Made by a program: the position numbers and the translations under genes. Below, one piece after another: positions 21,400 to 33,135 of a stretch of 64,000 nt of DNA (the first letter of the stretch is position 1; each line of letters begins with the position of its first letter). The stretch is from positions 18,165,409 to 18,229,408 of the forward strand of contig OY282558.1 in NCBI GenBank assembly GCA_958295665.1, read 5' to 3'. Under the pieces are notes generated by a model. It saw only the letters and a program-made list of their open reading frames with translations, searched no databases and was not told where the DNA came from. This stretch comes from Tipula vernalis (lineage: Eukaryota > Arthropoda > Insecta > Diptera > Tipulidae).

Positions 21400-22560
21400 T
21401 AGTTGATACGTATCCAAATGATTGTGATTTTAAGAAGACTGGATCTGTTCTCAATAGAGCTATCACCATTCAACACTTCGTTCGAAAAACAAATGGCGGG
21501 ACTGTACGGGTTTGCAAAAAAAGCGTTTACATGCATACTAAATATCAGCAGATATCCAGTAATTGGCGAATGCAATGTATCTATCGGATCATTCTAAGGA
21601 AACGCACGTTAAAGCAAGTTATTTTCGTCGGAGTTTTAATACATGCTTTAACACAGGATTTAAGACACCTTCCTCCGACAAATGTTCTACCTGCCTTATG
21701 TTAAAGTCCAACATTATGATAAAAAAAAGAGTGCATAATTTGCGGGCTAAGAGCTTTTACCAACTAGCAAGAGAACAAATTGTTGGGACGCTTACCATAT
21801 CATTTGATTGCCAGAAAAATATGATGCTCTCAAAAGTACCGGATCAAGCAGCATACTTTTCCAGGCAATTGTAGGACAATGTTTTTTTATATACATATAT
21901 GGCTTGAAAATAAACACATGAAAAGATCGAACGAAATTGCTTCTGCTTGTTCCACCGGCTAAGTTTAACTTCATTCCAAGGCATTTCGGTCGTTCGGCTT
22001 ATTTGCGATGGGTGCGGCGCACAAAATAAAAATTCAGCCGTTATGGGAATGCTTTCTTTTTGGTTGAGACAGGTGGCACCGACACAAGTTAATGAGGTTC
22101 AAATAAAATTTCCGGTTCCTGGCACTCATATATTCCCCCTGACAGAGTGTTTGCTCAGCTCGAAAAAAAAAAATGAGAGCTAAGGAGCGAATAATACGGC
22201 CAGAAGAATATTTTGATCTCTTTTTGAGAGCATGGGCTAGGGTCCGCTACATGTCCAGTAAATGACTGGAAAACAGCTACTGCAACATGCGTTAAACCAC
22301 AAAATTTGAAGTTTAACAAGGCGAAAAGGTTTCTTCTCAAACACTAGTGTGTGGGGAGCAAAACTATAGGTCGGATTTTGGGATAGCCAAATCTGTTCTT
22401 AAAAAAGTAAGATACAAAGCGCAAATACAGCCTAGTCAAATAAATATTGGAGTGCCTGTGAAATCGGAAAAAATTGATGACGTCAAAAAACTAGTCACAA
22501 AACTATTTGGGGCCAATTGGGAAGACATGGATGAACTCGACTATTTTTAATCGGTCCTTC
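21400..22560 (+). pseudogene. Broken gene of a transposon-associated insect family (DUF7869-like)
   Basis: Pieces in different plus-strand frames fit one protein: YFRRSFNTCFNTGF then SSDKCSTCLMLKSNI (about 21625-21715), RAKSFYQLARE, TISFDCQKNMMLSKVPDQAAY (about 21800-21855), LICDGCGAQNKNSAVMGML (about 21990-22055), FPVPGTHIFPLTE (22115-22150) and NYRSDFGIAKSVLKKV near 22365. The order CSTC, then D-C-x-G-Q-N-K-N, then HSF-like aromatic motifs is one I know from widespread uncharacterised proteins in insect and cnidarian genomes, annotated as DUF7869-like from memory. Several frameshifts and stops make this copy non-functional. Confidence 0.6.
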
Positions 22561-22979
22561 GATCTGCGCCCCCACCAAAACAACGTGGATAATGCAATTC
22601 CAGACAATTTGGAAACGGAATGCTGCCATTATGAAGACGATTTAATGATTTCAATTAAAAGATCAATTTTAATTTTTTTATTGAACTGAATTTTATTATT
22701 GGATTAAAATTATTTTATTTATTTCGTAAGAAACCTACAAAACTCAACAATTCCAAAACAATTTGTAACATATGTACATTATTTCCCATTAAAATTAAAT
22801 AAAAATTAGATTCTAATTCGCTTTAATTACCAGCGACTGAAGACCAGTTCAAAATAGCGCAAGAATCTATATTTGGTTTGATAAAATACAAGTTTTTTAC
22901 GTTTTCTATAAAATGGCTTGAGATGGAGTTATGGCTTTTTGAAAATAATCGACACATATCTGAGAATTTTTTTGTGCAT

Positions 22980-24720
22980 GCTTCAAATGCTGTACGGCGT
23001 GGGAGGATACTTTGAGACGCTACCCTTCACGACCCGAGGCTGCAACGTACCCTAGACGTACGGTTAGCGAATTAACCGCGGAATTATGAGATGAATTTGG
23101 GTTGCCGGGATTGTATCGCAATGCAGCGCCAGCTGATGTTTCCAGTGGTTGTTCGATGGCGGCGTTTCAGGGTCCGGCTGTAGGTTCGGCCGTTAAGGAC
23201 CGCACTCTAAAATTATGTCCAATGTTAACCAGCAACTAGGTGCTTCTCATGCAGTTGGGGGAATATTCCTCCAGTCTGTTACAATTGCTCCGACAAAGGG
23301 CACACCTTCAAGAGTTGTTTAAAACTCCCAACTAGATATTTCTGCTACAAATGCGGAATCTAGGATACCATCACTCCTCAGTGTCCCAAATGCACGGGAA
23401 ACCGATCGAGTGGCCAGTGGAGGTCTGGGAACCCTGGTTCACTACGTATAGGTTCCCCCAGGAATTCGATGGAGGAAGCGGCCAGCAATACGGATTGAGG
23501 GTTTTATCGGATGTATGCACCCTTCGGGAGGAGACAGATAGAACCGCGAAGGCCTTCGTAGAGACATGTGATTCCGAATTATTATCCGGACCGGTCCTGT
23601 CTGGTCCCAATCATCGGATTGTAGACTCCACATTGCTCCCATTTGTTTCGAAATGTCGAGCTGCCCCTTTGTCCCTAAAGTTGTGTAAAGTAAACTCCAT
23701 TTCACAAAATCCATTTCTTCCACCTTATATGTCAACAGCTGATGCTTCACCACCTTATACGTCAACATCCTATATTTCCACACCTTGTTTTTCAAAACCT
23801 TATACATCAACCTCTAATATGTGTACATTTTATACTTCTATAACGTATACGTCGATACCGGATCTTTCGATACCGGATACGACTCCATTAATTACACGAC
23901 CTTCGGTTGAACCTATTTTACGAAGTACAACAAATTCCATTTCCTTTCCTTCTAATCCATTAAATTTATCTGTTTTCTGCTCACACTCTGCTTCTCAGAT
24001 GTCAGCCCGACCTCGCGGCTCCAGCCGTTTGATGCGCTCTAAACGCTATTGGCGAAGGCGGAAGAACATGAGATCATTCGAGGTTTCTTCCATTCTCGGT
24101 ACTGAAGCAAGCGACTTGAGGCCATATGCCAAGGTACTTGTTAATGATGTTCCATACCGAGGCCTCCTGGAAAGTGAAGCTAGTGTAAGCATGTGGGGTA
24201 GGGGATCGGAAAAATTGATAGTCAACCCTTTAATTAAAATTCATAATTGTCCGTCTCAAATCCATAACGCTAGCGGACAACCTCAACGGGGGTGTTCGGC
24301 TACATTCATGCTACTGTTAAATTTAATAATGTTTTTCACGATCTTGTCCTCTATCTAGTACCATCACTGGAATAACCTCTTTATTCGGGAATTGATTTTT
24401 GGCATCGTTTTGGGACCTGATTATTCCACTGAGTCTAAATTCCACCTTCTTTCTGCTGAGGATATTCGCTCTTTGGATCGAATCAAAGTCTTGTTTCCAT
24501 CCAATACTAGAGATTGGGTCTAGGTAGAACCACTTTTCTTACTCATGTTATTGATGTGGGTTCGGCTAAACCGGTAAAACAACGCTTTTACTCTGTGTCT
24601 GCGGCCATCCAGAAGCTCATGTATGACGAGTTGGTTCAATTTTATCTATATTTAAAGGAGCGACATTTACTTCCGGTCAATTGTCACTTTCTTGTGTTGC
24701 CCAATATTTTGTAAATACAG
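22980..24720 (+). pseudogene. Ty3/gypsy gag-protease-RT relic (plus-strand copy)
   Basis: A GC-richer block encodes, in shifting frames, a zinc knuckle CYNCSDKGHTFKSC near 23276 and a second cysteine pair CYKC. Next come GNRSSGQWRSG and a Pro/Ser/Thr-rich stretch with PYTSTS-type repeats (23730-23900). A protease segment RPYAKVLVNDVPYRGLLE follows at about 24120-24175, then the start of reverse transcriptase (AKPVKQRFYSVSAAIQKLMY). It is collinear with the minus-strand element at 54466-55413, so the two are of one family. The protease catalytic Asp is replaced by Glu and the following Gly by Glu. The copy stops abruptly near 24720. Confidence 0.8.
23351..24358 (+). pseudogene. Longest open frame in the gypsy relic
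   Basis: A 335-codon frame spans the spacer between nucleocapsid and protease. Only its second half, from about RSKRYWRRRKNMRSFEV, is in the true protease frame. The first half is out of register with the zinc-knuckle frame. It is not a separate gene. Confidence 0.5.
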
Positions 24721-25139
24721 AGATATTTTATTGGACGTGACCCGCGTTAGGGCACTTTCATATTTATTTAGCATCTATATCAATTTGGTTATACCCTCCA
24801 ACGGAAAGTGATTTAGGAAAATAGATGGTGGTTTGCTGTTAGCCGCTTACTTGTTACGACCAACTCTCTATGTGATAATTGCAGGGTCGCCCATTCATCG
24901 CATATTAAATCTTCGCGGATTGCTTGATTTAGATTGATTAAGATTTTCTAACTCGTCTGCTTTTTTATTTATTTCATTATGTTCAGTGTTGAAATCGATT
25001 TGGACTGTTTTTGCCTTATTGGATGGACGGGTGTCAAACTCTAGAGTGTGGCCTCCTCTTTTAGTTGTACGAGCCGAAACATTGCCATTACCAAGGCTTT
25101 GCATAACTTTTATCAACTCCTGCAGACGATTTGAATATT

Positions 25140-25620
25140 TCTTATAGAAATGTATCCATATACGAGTATGTACAGCATTTCAAGTCAAATTCAAGCCAAT
25201 TAGGAAGAAACTTTGCTATTTCTTCACCAATTATGATAAAATACAGGATCCATGATGGAAATGGGATTCTAAAATGAATTTAAACACAGTTGAAAAAATA
25301 ACTTGAATTTTTAATGCAAGCCTTGCATTATGACCTACGTAATGCGAGTTATTATTAAATTATAAAGTATGATTGCGATAAAATGACTTTTAATGCAATT
25401 ATGAGGATTTCTAAAGCAGTATTTACATTAAAAAATATTTTTAATACAACTATTAAACGTTTTAAAGCAACCTGCTCAAATTGAAAATTTTTACCAACAT
25501 AAAATTCGTTAAAACAAGCGGACTTAAATGAATATATGAATAACAAGATCATGCACAAGTTTTGCATTACTGGTATTATATTCACTAAATCAAACCGACT
25601 ACATGACATATAAGCCGCTT
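25140..25620. repeat. Repeat related to 32040-33135
   Basis: The part at 25190-25275 matches the unit of the tandem repeats at 32600-33135 in reverse orientation. The part at 25310-25600 has the same TTTTAATGCAA and TGCATTAC texture as 32280-32590. The two loci seem to be inverted copies of one dispersed repeat. Confidence 0.45.
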
Positions 25621-25690
25621 AATAAATCTTTAATAATTTAGTTTTCCGGATTCGAAAATATCTATCTTCAAAATCTTGCATACAAAATCT

Positions 25691-25762
25691 TGCATAACAA
25701 TTTCCCGTACATTTATAGAATCGCGCGCGCGATTTTATAAATGTACGGGAAATTGTTATGCA
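25691..25762. repeat. Near-perfect 72-bp palindrome
   Basis: The left arm TGCATAACAATTTCCCGTAC... and right arm ...GTACGGGAAATTGTTATGCA are complementary over about 36 bases with one mismatch and no loop, centred on GCGCGCGC at about 25726. It could be a head-to-head junction of two transposon ends or a small MITE. Confidence 0.9.
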
Positions 25763-25857
25763 TGATAACAAACCAGTGGTGATTCAATTCTACTGTATCG
25801 GCAATACAAAAATACTAAAATTGAAATCAAAGTTAACTGATTCCCTTATAGAGACAT

Positions 25858-26319
25858 TAGTTGTTTTCCAATCGACCAACCGCAAGTACCCGCTAGCAAA
25901 CCGCTAGTAGAAAGGTTTTTGTCTTCGCTCAATGAACTACTCGTAACTGCTCTTGTTATTTTTCATGAGCAGTTAGAAGCAGTTACGCAAAATTTCGCCG
26001 CTAGACGGTTGAGTGTAGAACCGCTTGGTAAACCGCTTTTTTATATCAAAAATATTTATTTTTTATGTGTCAAAAATAAACATTTTTCTATCGTATTTGT
26101 CAATACATTGGTTAAGCTGTTAAAAAAAAATATTTTTTTTTTTTAATTGTTCGCCACACTAAAATTTTGACAGCAATTACAAAACATGTACGATTTATAG
26201 GGTATGTTTTACTAACATCATCCATTTTAGTCGTTCCAATCGACCATAGCAAGGACCAAAACCTTTCTACTAGCGGTTTGCTAGCGGGTGCTTGCGGTTG
26301 GTCGATTGGAAAACAACTA
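25858..26319. mobile_element. MITE with about 65-bp terminal inverted repeats
   Basis: The left end begins TAGTTGTTTTCCAATCGACC and the right end is its reverse complement, with pairing over about 65 bp and only one or two differences. TA is present at both outer edges, suggesting a TA target. The element is about 460 bp, non-coding, with a further weak internal symmetry. High arm identity suggests a young copy. Confidence 0.85.
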
Positions 26320-26377
26320 TTATGTGTAAAATAATTTTAGTTTCTCTTGTTTTCAAAATTTTCGCCTATATTATCAG

Positions 26378-26475
26378 AGCACCCTGTATTTTATAGAGCC
26401 ATAATCAAAAAATCTAAGCTTTTATAAGGGAATTAGTAACGAGGAAAAAACCAAACTTTTCATAGTAATCACATC
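26378..26475 (+). repeat. About 95-bp dispersed terminus, copy 1
   Basis: AGAGCACCCTGTATTTTATA followed by GAGCCATAATC, then GCTTTTATAAGGGAATT and ACTTTTCATAGTAA. The same order recurs at 29672 and, inverted and decayed, at 30485-30578. It is probably the end of a DNA element. Confidence 0.6.
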
Positions 26476-27099
26476 ACATTTATTGTTTTTAATAATTTCA
26501 GGTTTTTAATAAAATGTTTTAAGAGCATAAATTATGTATTTGAAAAAAAATGATCAAGAGCTTTTGTTTGAAGAGCTTTCACTTATCAAAGCTTTTTAAA
26601 CAAACCGTTTTACTTCGAAATTTGATATTGCAACGGATGGCGGAATTTTGGATAGGATGTAGAATATTTGTGCTCAATATGAATTACTAAGAGCTTTTAA
26701 TAAAACTAACAGCTTTTCAAACCAAACCCTTTGACTTTCTAATTTGATATTATAAAGGTTATATTTTGAGATTAATTTAGAGTATTTGTTTTCAATGAGC
26801 TTTAAGCTTCACAATTTATTTATACTTTCTAGGTATTTTTTTTGCCTTTCCATAAATTATGGCTTTCGTTAAAATGTTTTATGAACATAAATTATGTATT
26901 TGCAAGAAATGTCAAAAACTTTTAGATTTTAGAGCTTTCACTTCAGAAAATTGATATTACGCAAAGGGTATTTTTTGGAAAAATTTAGAATATTTGTTCT
27001 CAATGTAAATATCCTTCATCCAAAATGTGTTTCAATTATCAAGCGTTCCATGTGTAAGAAAACCAACTGGTTTTCTCAGATTTAATTGTTCGTACATAT

Positions 27100-27200
27100 T
27101 CGGGCCATCTAGGGCATCCAATACCGGTATACCGGACCATTTTTCAGTACCGGTTTTGAGCGATCAATACCGGTATTTCGGCATTTCAATTTTTATTGAT
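27100..27200. repeat. Possible hAT-type terminus rich in ACCGGTAT
   Basis: GGGCATCCAATACCGGTATA is followed within 100 bp by two more CCGGT repeats (CAGTACCGGTTTT, ATACCGGTATTTCGG). Clustered ACCGGT(A/T) motifs just inside an end are common in hAT elements. No matching right end was found. Confidence 0.3.
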
Positions 27201-28204
27201 TATTCGCCCAATATTCATTGAATTGTAATTAAAGTCAGAATTCTTATAGGAATCGTATAAAGTCAAATTTTTTATAAACTCTTAAAAATTTATAAACAAT
27301 GCAAAGTTCAGGAAGAGTAACGCAATTGTACCTACAATATCAATTTTTTTTTGTGGTGTTTTTTGAGTGTTGGAACAATCTAACCGTATAGCTGATTCGT
27401 ATGATTGATGTTTCGCTCTACAAAAAACAAAACAGGATGAAAAACAACAAAAACGACGTTTCAATAATAAATAAAATTAGAAACATTGTAAAGCTGTTTC
27501 GACGATCACCGACCAAAAATGTTAGTCTATAATCTTACGTTAAACTGAATTCGGCAAAGTACAATCTGTAATCTTAGAACCAAAAACAAGATGAAATAGC
27601 ATACCTTTTATGATGGAGCGGTTTATAAATTAAGAAATTACGTCTCGAAAGCTCCAATCGAAGTCAAATCAACTATCAGCTTTACCGAAACGTGCGTTCC
27701 TAGAGTATAGAATCAACGGTTTCTAACTATGATTTTACCAGTCAATTAGACAATAGAAGCGTTATGTCGGAGGAATGCCGGAGACATCTTCTGTCAGCTG
27801 ACGCTACCCTGGCATTCATGGTTTAACATTTGGCAGAAGGACCATTAGCTGACCGAATGAAAACCTCTTTGATCCAAAGAATCATAGAAAGACGAACTTA
27901 TCTTGACTTTTGCAATATTTGCACAAAGGCAAGCAAGTTCAAAGCATTTTTGGTTCGGACGTCAATTTTAATCGACTAACTAGAAACGAAATAGTTAATA
28001 TTCTCTTCTTCTTTCTTCATACCCAACTCCAGATGAAGCTTCATACTCAAAGCGGGAGGGGAAATCTTTGTCGTTAAGATTGCAAGCTAGTTTTTTATAG
28101 CAGGTTCAACCCCCACATATATTCCCAGCCCCCGTTACAATGCCGACTTTCACCAAATTTCTACATAATGGTATAAAGCACAAGCTTGTTAAGCTCATTG
28201 CCAA

Positions 28205-28935
28205 CTTCAGAGCGTTAACCCATTACCATAAGATGGGGATCAGGAAAATTTCTGCGCTATTTTCATTAAAATTGCTCATTATTTCTACTACTATATCTAT
28301 ATTCACAGAGTTTGCTAGACATATTGGTATACGACACTAGTTTGATAAGTCCATTGCCAAGTTAAAACATTAACACATATTCCTTACCTCTGTATCGATG
28401 CGCTGGCGATAAGGGTGATTTTGAGGCCCATATTAGGTATTAGCACTATTTTGGTGTTTTTTTTACCATTATTCACAGAGATTGCTTGATATAGCGAAAT
28501 ATGTACTAGAATGCAATATCCGTCCCCAACGCATATTTCATACCTCTGTTTCGATGCGACGGCGATAAGGGTGATTTTCAGGCCAATTTCCAAACTGCTG
28601 ATATTCCTTATAATCGACGAAAAAACACTATTTTGGTGTTTATTTTACCGTTATTCAGAAGTGTTCCTAATCCCCATCGTATGGTAATGGGCTAAAGGTT
28701 TTAACTTGGCAATGGACTTATCAAGCTAGTGTCGTATACCAATATGTCTAGCAAACTCTGTGAATAGAAGAGATACAGTAGTAGAAATAGTGAGCAGTTT
28801 TAATGAAAATATTTGATTGAATCTTGGCCCAGAAATGTTCCTGATCCCCATCGTATTGTAATGGGCTAAATGTTTTAACTTGGCAATGGAGTTATCAAGC
28901 TAGTGTCGTACATCAATATGTCTAGTAATCTCTGT
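28205..28935. repeat. Compound inverted and tandem repeat
   Basis: 28205-28370 is inverted at about 28665-28820 and again, in part, at 28845-28935 (shared segments CCCCATCGTATGGTAATGGG, CTTGGCAATGGACTTATCAA and GCTAGTGTCGTAT). Between the arms, a unit with GGCGATAAGGGTGATTTT and CACTATTTTGGTGTTT is tandemly duplicated (28385 and 28545). The whole forms a foldback structure without coding content. Confidence 0.75.
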
Positions 28936-28979
28936 GAACAACGACATAAAATTCCGAAATCTAAAAGATTTTCTTTGAC

Positions 28980-29620
28980 GAGTATGTGAACAATCTCGAA
29001 AATCTCGAATAACCTGACTGTTTCATAACACCGAATCACCAATTAGGTCTCAAACATTCACACATCTCAATTCGATGATAAACTCCAAAAATCTCGAGAA
29101 ATTTTAAAAGAAGATCGACAGATGAAACTTGAAACAAGCGGATATGAAATCGGGAAGCGAAAATTTCCAAAAACAGGAGAATCTAACCAAAAACAACCCA
29201 ATTAGTTGCAAAATTAGGTTGGCATTTGCATTTTCCTTGTATTTAAAATATTTTTTCAAATTAAACCTGGTAATCAAAAGATTCGCTAAATGAGAAACTA
29301 CAAGTCGAACGCTAATTGATTATAGAGACGGACTGGTTTGGCTCAAGTAAGGGAAACAAAAAATTTATTTTCAGTCGTGGTTATATATTTTTCTAGTTAC
29401 TTCTTGATTTTTAAGAACACCACAATGATACATCGTATGCTGCTAACACCGAACACTAGCTAGATTGCTAAAAGCTCCCTTTTTCAAATCAAATTTAACC
29501 TTTTGCAAAAGAAATTTTATCTGTTGGCCAATCAAATTCAAACTTTTCTAATCAAAACTTGGTTTGGAAAAGATTGAGTTTGTTTGTCTAAAGGTTCAAT
29601 TTGATTTGTAAAAGGTTGAA
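28980..29620 (+). repeat. Dispersed repeat shared with 34850-35250
   Basis: The order CTCGAATAACCTGACTGTTT, GAATCACCAA, ATGAAATCGGGAAGCG, CAAAAACAACC, GGACTGG(T)TTGGCTCAAGTA and CTTTTCTAATCAAAACTTG recurs at 34850-35250 in the same orientation. There is no coding content. It is a non-autonomous element of unknown type. Confidence 0.65.
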
Positions 29621-29671
29621 TTTTAAATACAAAAGGAATAAATTTCGAGTTACGCGAAACGTATAATACCA

Positions 29672-30578
29672 GAGCACCCTGTATTTTATAGAGCCATAAT
29701 CAAAAAAGCTGAGCTTTTATAAGGGAATTTGAAACGAGGAAAAAACGAAACTTTTCATAGTAAAACACACAAAACATATGGGAAATCACTTTTTATCCTA
29801 AGACAAATTTTTAAATGAAAACGTTACAAATTCTTAATTATGATTTCTGAAATACTTTCATAAATATTTGAATTACAACATATATGAATATCGTTTAAGT
29901 AAATCGTTTTCATTTTCTTGTAATAATTGATTTATTTAAATCAAAATATTAAAAAAAAATTCATAACAACAGCATTCTGGTCAAATTGAAATAAAAGCTT
30001 ACTACGATTCGTTTGGTCATTAAGTCAATATACATTACATAGATGGCAGTGATGGCCGTAAAAATTTGGAAAAATCGTGCCAAAAATTACCACCTGGGGA
30101 AATTTCAAGTTCAAAAATTGTAGGAAAAGCAAAACAAATTCACAAAATATAGGAACGTGTGATAATTTTGTGATTAGATAATTTTTTTCGTATTTTTCTG
30201 TTAACATTTAAGACATCTTACGTACACTAGTAAAACTAAAGATCAATTTAGCAAATATTATTTTAATTTGTCAGAGCCAACTTTGATGTATTTTTCAAAT
30301 TGAAAGTTCGAAAAATATATTTTAGAAATAATTTAATTTTAATATTTCTGCAACCAATATTTACTTAATATCTATATAGCCTTCTTGTAAATTGTTGTTA
30401 AAGATATGTAGAAAACTTTTATATAAACGTTTTATAATATTTTTGCTTTTTTCTTTGAAAAACTTGAAGCTAAAAAACACCATTTTTACTATGGAAATCA
30501 GTGAAAAGTTATACCACTAAAAAAGCTTCTAAAAAATACGTCATTAAGATTATGGCTCTATAAACTGCATTATTTTCT
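29672..30578. mobile_element. Possible MITE bounded by decayed inverted ends
   Basis: The left end (29672-29765) repeats the terminus at 26378. The right end (30485-30578) contains GATTATGGCTCTATAAA and CACTGATTTCCATAGTAA-like sequence in inverse order. The interior is AT-rich without a gene. The element abuts the FLYWCH-MULE relic at 30583. Confidence 0.45.
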
Positions 30579-30582
30579 AGAA

Positions 30583-31851
30583 ATGAATATTTCCACAGTA
30601 ATATCCAATAAAGGCAAGAAAAAATTATTTATCGACGGGTTTAGTTACCACCTTGGACGAAAAACCAAAAAAAAAAAACATTTAATTGGATATGTAGAAA
30701 GCAAAAAAATGTTATTGTATTATACGGGTTGTAACCTGTTTCGTAAATAATAAACACGAAGTGGTTAAAACCCCATCTGCACATTCCCATCCACCTATCA
30801 CAAATGAAAAAATCATAGCGAATACAAACCAAAACTTAAAATCTAGAGCCAAAAATAGCGACCTACCACCCTCATGTATAATTACAGAGGCAACTGTTGC
30901 TACAGCTAGCGATTTATGTGTATATTTGCCTAGCAAAGAATCACAAAAAAATAGAAATTCATCGTGCACGTGCTGGTAAGACGAATGAGCCCATCAGTTT
31001 TGAAGAAACTTATATTCCTGAACAGCTCCGATTTCTCGAAGGATATGTCCGAGGGAGAGAAAATTATTATGCTAGATACAAAATCCTCATTATCGCTTCT
31101 TTTAGAATGCAGTTGTTGGATTATGGATGAAACTTTCTATGTAGTTCCTTCCATAATGCGACAACTGTTTTCTATACATGAAAACGTTGAAAGTGAAATT
31201 GTTCCACTGGTTTTCTGCTTAATGAGTAAAAAATCCAAAAATTGTTATGACCAATTATTTTTCCAATTAAGGAGAATTTACCTTGAAAACAATTTAAATC
31301 TTAATCCACAAAAAAATTTGTGTGATTTTTTTTTTGTGCGACAAAAACAATTGTTTCGCTAAGGTTTTCTTCCCTCAGGCCTCATTACAGGGATGCTTAT
31401 TTTGGCCAAATAATTTGGCGTAAGATTCAAAAAAGCAAATTAACAACCAAATATGGAAATTCGTAGGTTTTTCCTTGCAAATCTGAATGCTCAAAAGTCT
31501 CTTACCATGCCACCAAACGAAGTTGCCAGTTATTACTCCACCTTAAACGGTCAGTTTGAGGACGAAGATTTAAAAAAGCTTGGGAGTTGGTTCAAGAGAA
31601 ATTATATTGGCGATTTAAATGAGCGCCCTGATAATTATACACCTAAATTTTGGACAGTAGGGAATGCGGATACGGGCACAGAATGTTTTTCACGAATCCA
31701 GAATAATGTTAAAGCGTGGCACCGTCGTCTAAAATTTGTTGTGGGAAAATGCCATGCTGGGTTATACAAGCTTATAAAAAATCTATCAGATGAACTAATT
31801 GTAGCCAAACATCGCGTTGAAAAAGTAAAAAATGGTGAACAGCTACCTTAA
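30583..31851 (+). pseudogene. FLYWCH zinc finger-MULE transposase relic
   Basis: The ATG at 30583 opens a FLYWCH-type start (LFIDGFSYHLGRKTK then HLIGYVESKK) that stops at about 30748. In other frames follow HSHPPITNEKI (FLYWCH end and linker), then a MULE-type DDE core: WIMDETFYVVPSIMRQLFSI with VPLVFCLMSKKSKNCYDQLF (31120-31260). After that, GQIIWRKIQKSKLTTKYGN (about 31410-31460) leads into a continuous 132-codon C-terminal frame with VASYYSTLNG, NNVKAWHRRLKFVVGKCH and LYKLIKNL. The domain order is that of the FLYWCH/MULE proteins common in insects. At least three frameshifts and several stops break it; introns do not explain them all. Confidence 0.8.
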
Positions 31852-32279
31852 TAAAAAAAAACACACACAATCATACAAAAACGAGAGAGACTTGGGAAAA
31901 TTGAATATTTAAAGAGAATTGGCCAAAAGATAATCCTGAATTATTCATTTTATTATTTTAAGATATTTATTTTATTTGTTTGGTTTTGCTTTAGTTTGTA
32001 TAAATAAATATTACGAATTTCAAAATGGATTTAATATTTTTTTAATTACACCCACTAAAATGAGAAATATTTGCTATATTTTGTAATGGATGATTTTGTA
32101 ATTGCAAGGTTTATTTAAAAAAGCAAGATTTTGCTGCTGCAAGATTTTGTAATGCAATATTTTGTACTGACCCCTTTTTATGTAGTGGCATTGGATGAAC
32201 ATAAAAGTTTTTTTAAGTAAACTGCTCTCTGAGATTTCGACCCTCAACCTCACGGCACCATAAACAAAGAACAACGCTG

Positions 32280-33135
32280 GAAAAACAAAAAAAAAAAAAA
32301 ATCGCTAAAATTACGGAGCTTCTAATGCAACTTATGTTTTAAAATGTAATACTTGTGAAATATTTTATTAATGCAGTCTTTGATAAATTTTAATGCAGTT
32401 GATTGACGGTTCTTCTACAATTTGCTTTATATTCTAATGGAATGTTGCACTTAAGTTTATTCTAATTTCTGTATTACAAATCAATGCAAATTGTTTCAAA
32501 CTAATTTTTAATTCAAGCTTTGTATCATTTTGTAATACAGCCTTGCACTGGACCGATATGTAATGCAAACTGCATTACATAAGCAATATTTTTTCTACTG
32601 TGTAGATGAAGTTCTGGACTATGGAAAATCAGAAAGGAACTTAGCAGTTTCTTACCCGATTATGATGAAATTCAGCATGTACGACGAAAATGAGATACTA
32701 AAATGATTTTTGCATAATGTTCTGGAATATGGCTAATTAGGAAGAAACTCGATTATTTCTAAATCGCTTGTGATTTTATTCGATAAATACGACAAGAAAT
32801 CAGTAAAGAAATAACGACTTCCTTCTTATTGGCCTTATTTCAGAACTTCATGTTATAAACATTTTAGAATGCGATTTCCACCGTATATGTTGAATTTCAT
32901 CATAATCGGTAAAGAAATCACCAAGTTCTTTCCTAATTGGCCATTTTCGAAAACTTTCTTCAAAAATTATTTTAGAATTCCATTTTCTTCGTGCATGCTG
33001 AATTTCATCATATTCGGTTAGGAGACAGCTAAGTTCTTTCCTAATTATCCATATTCCAGAACTTCACCAAAAACTCATATTATAATCACGTCTTCATCGT
33101 ACATACCGAATTTCATCATAATCGGTTAATAAATA
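32280..33135. repeat. Dispersed repeat with about 110-bp tandem units
   Basis: 32280-32590 is rich in TGCATTAC/TTTTAATGCA motifs. 32600-33135 holds several units of CTTTCCTAATTGGCC... GAATTTCATCATAATCGGTTA at about 105-115-bp spacing. Related sequence lies at 420-660 and 25140-25620. No gene is present. Confidence 0.6.
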
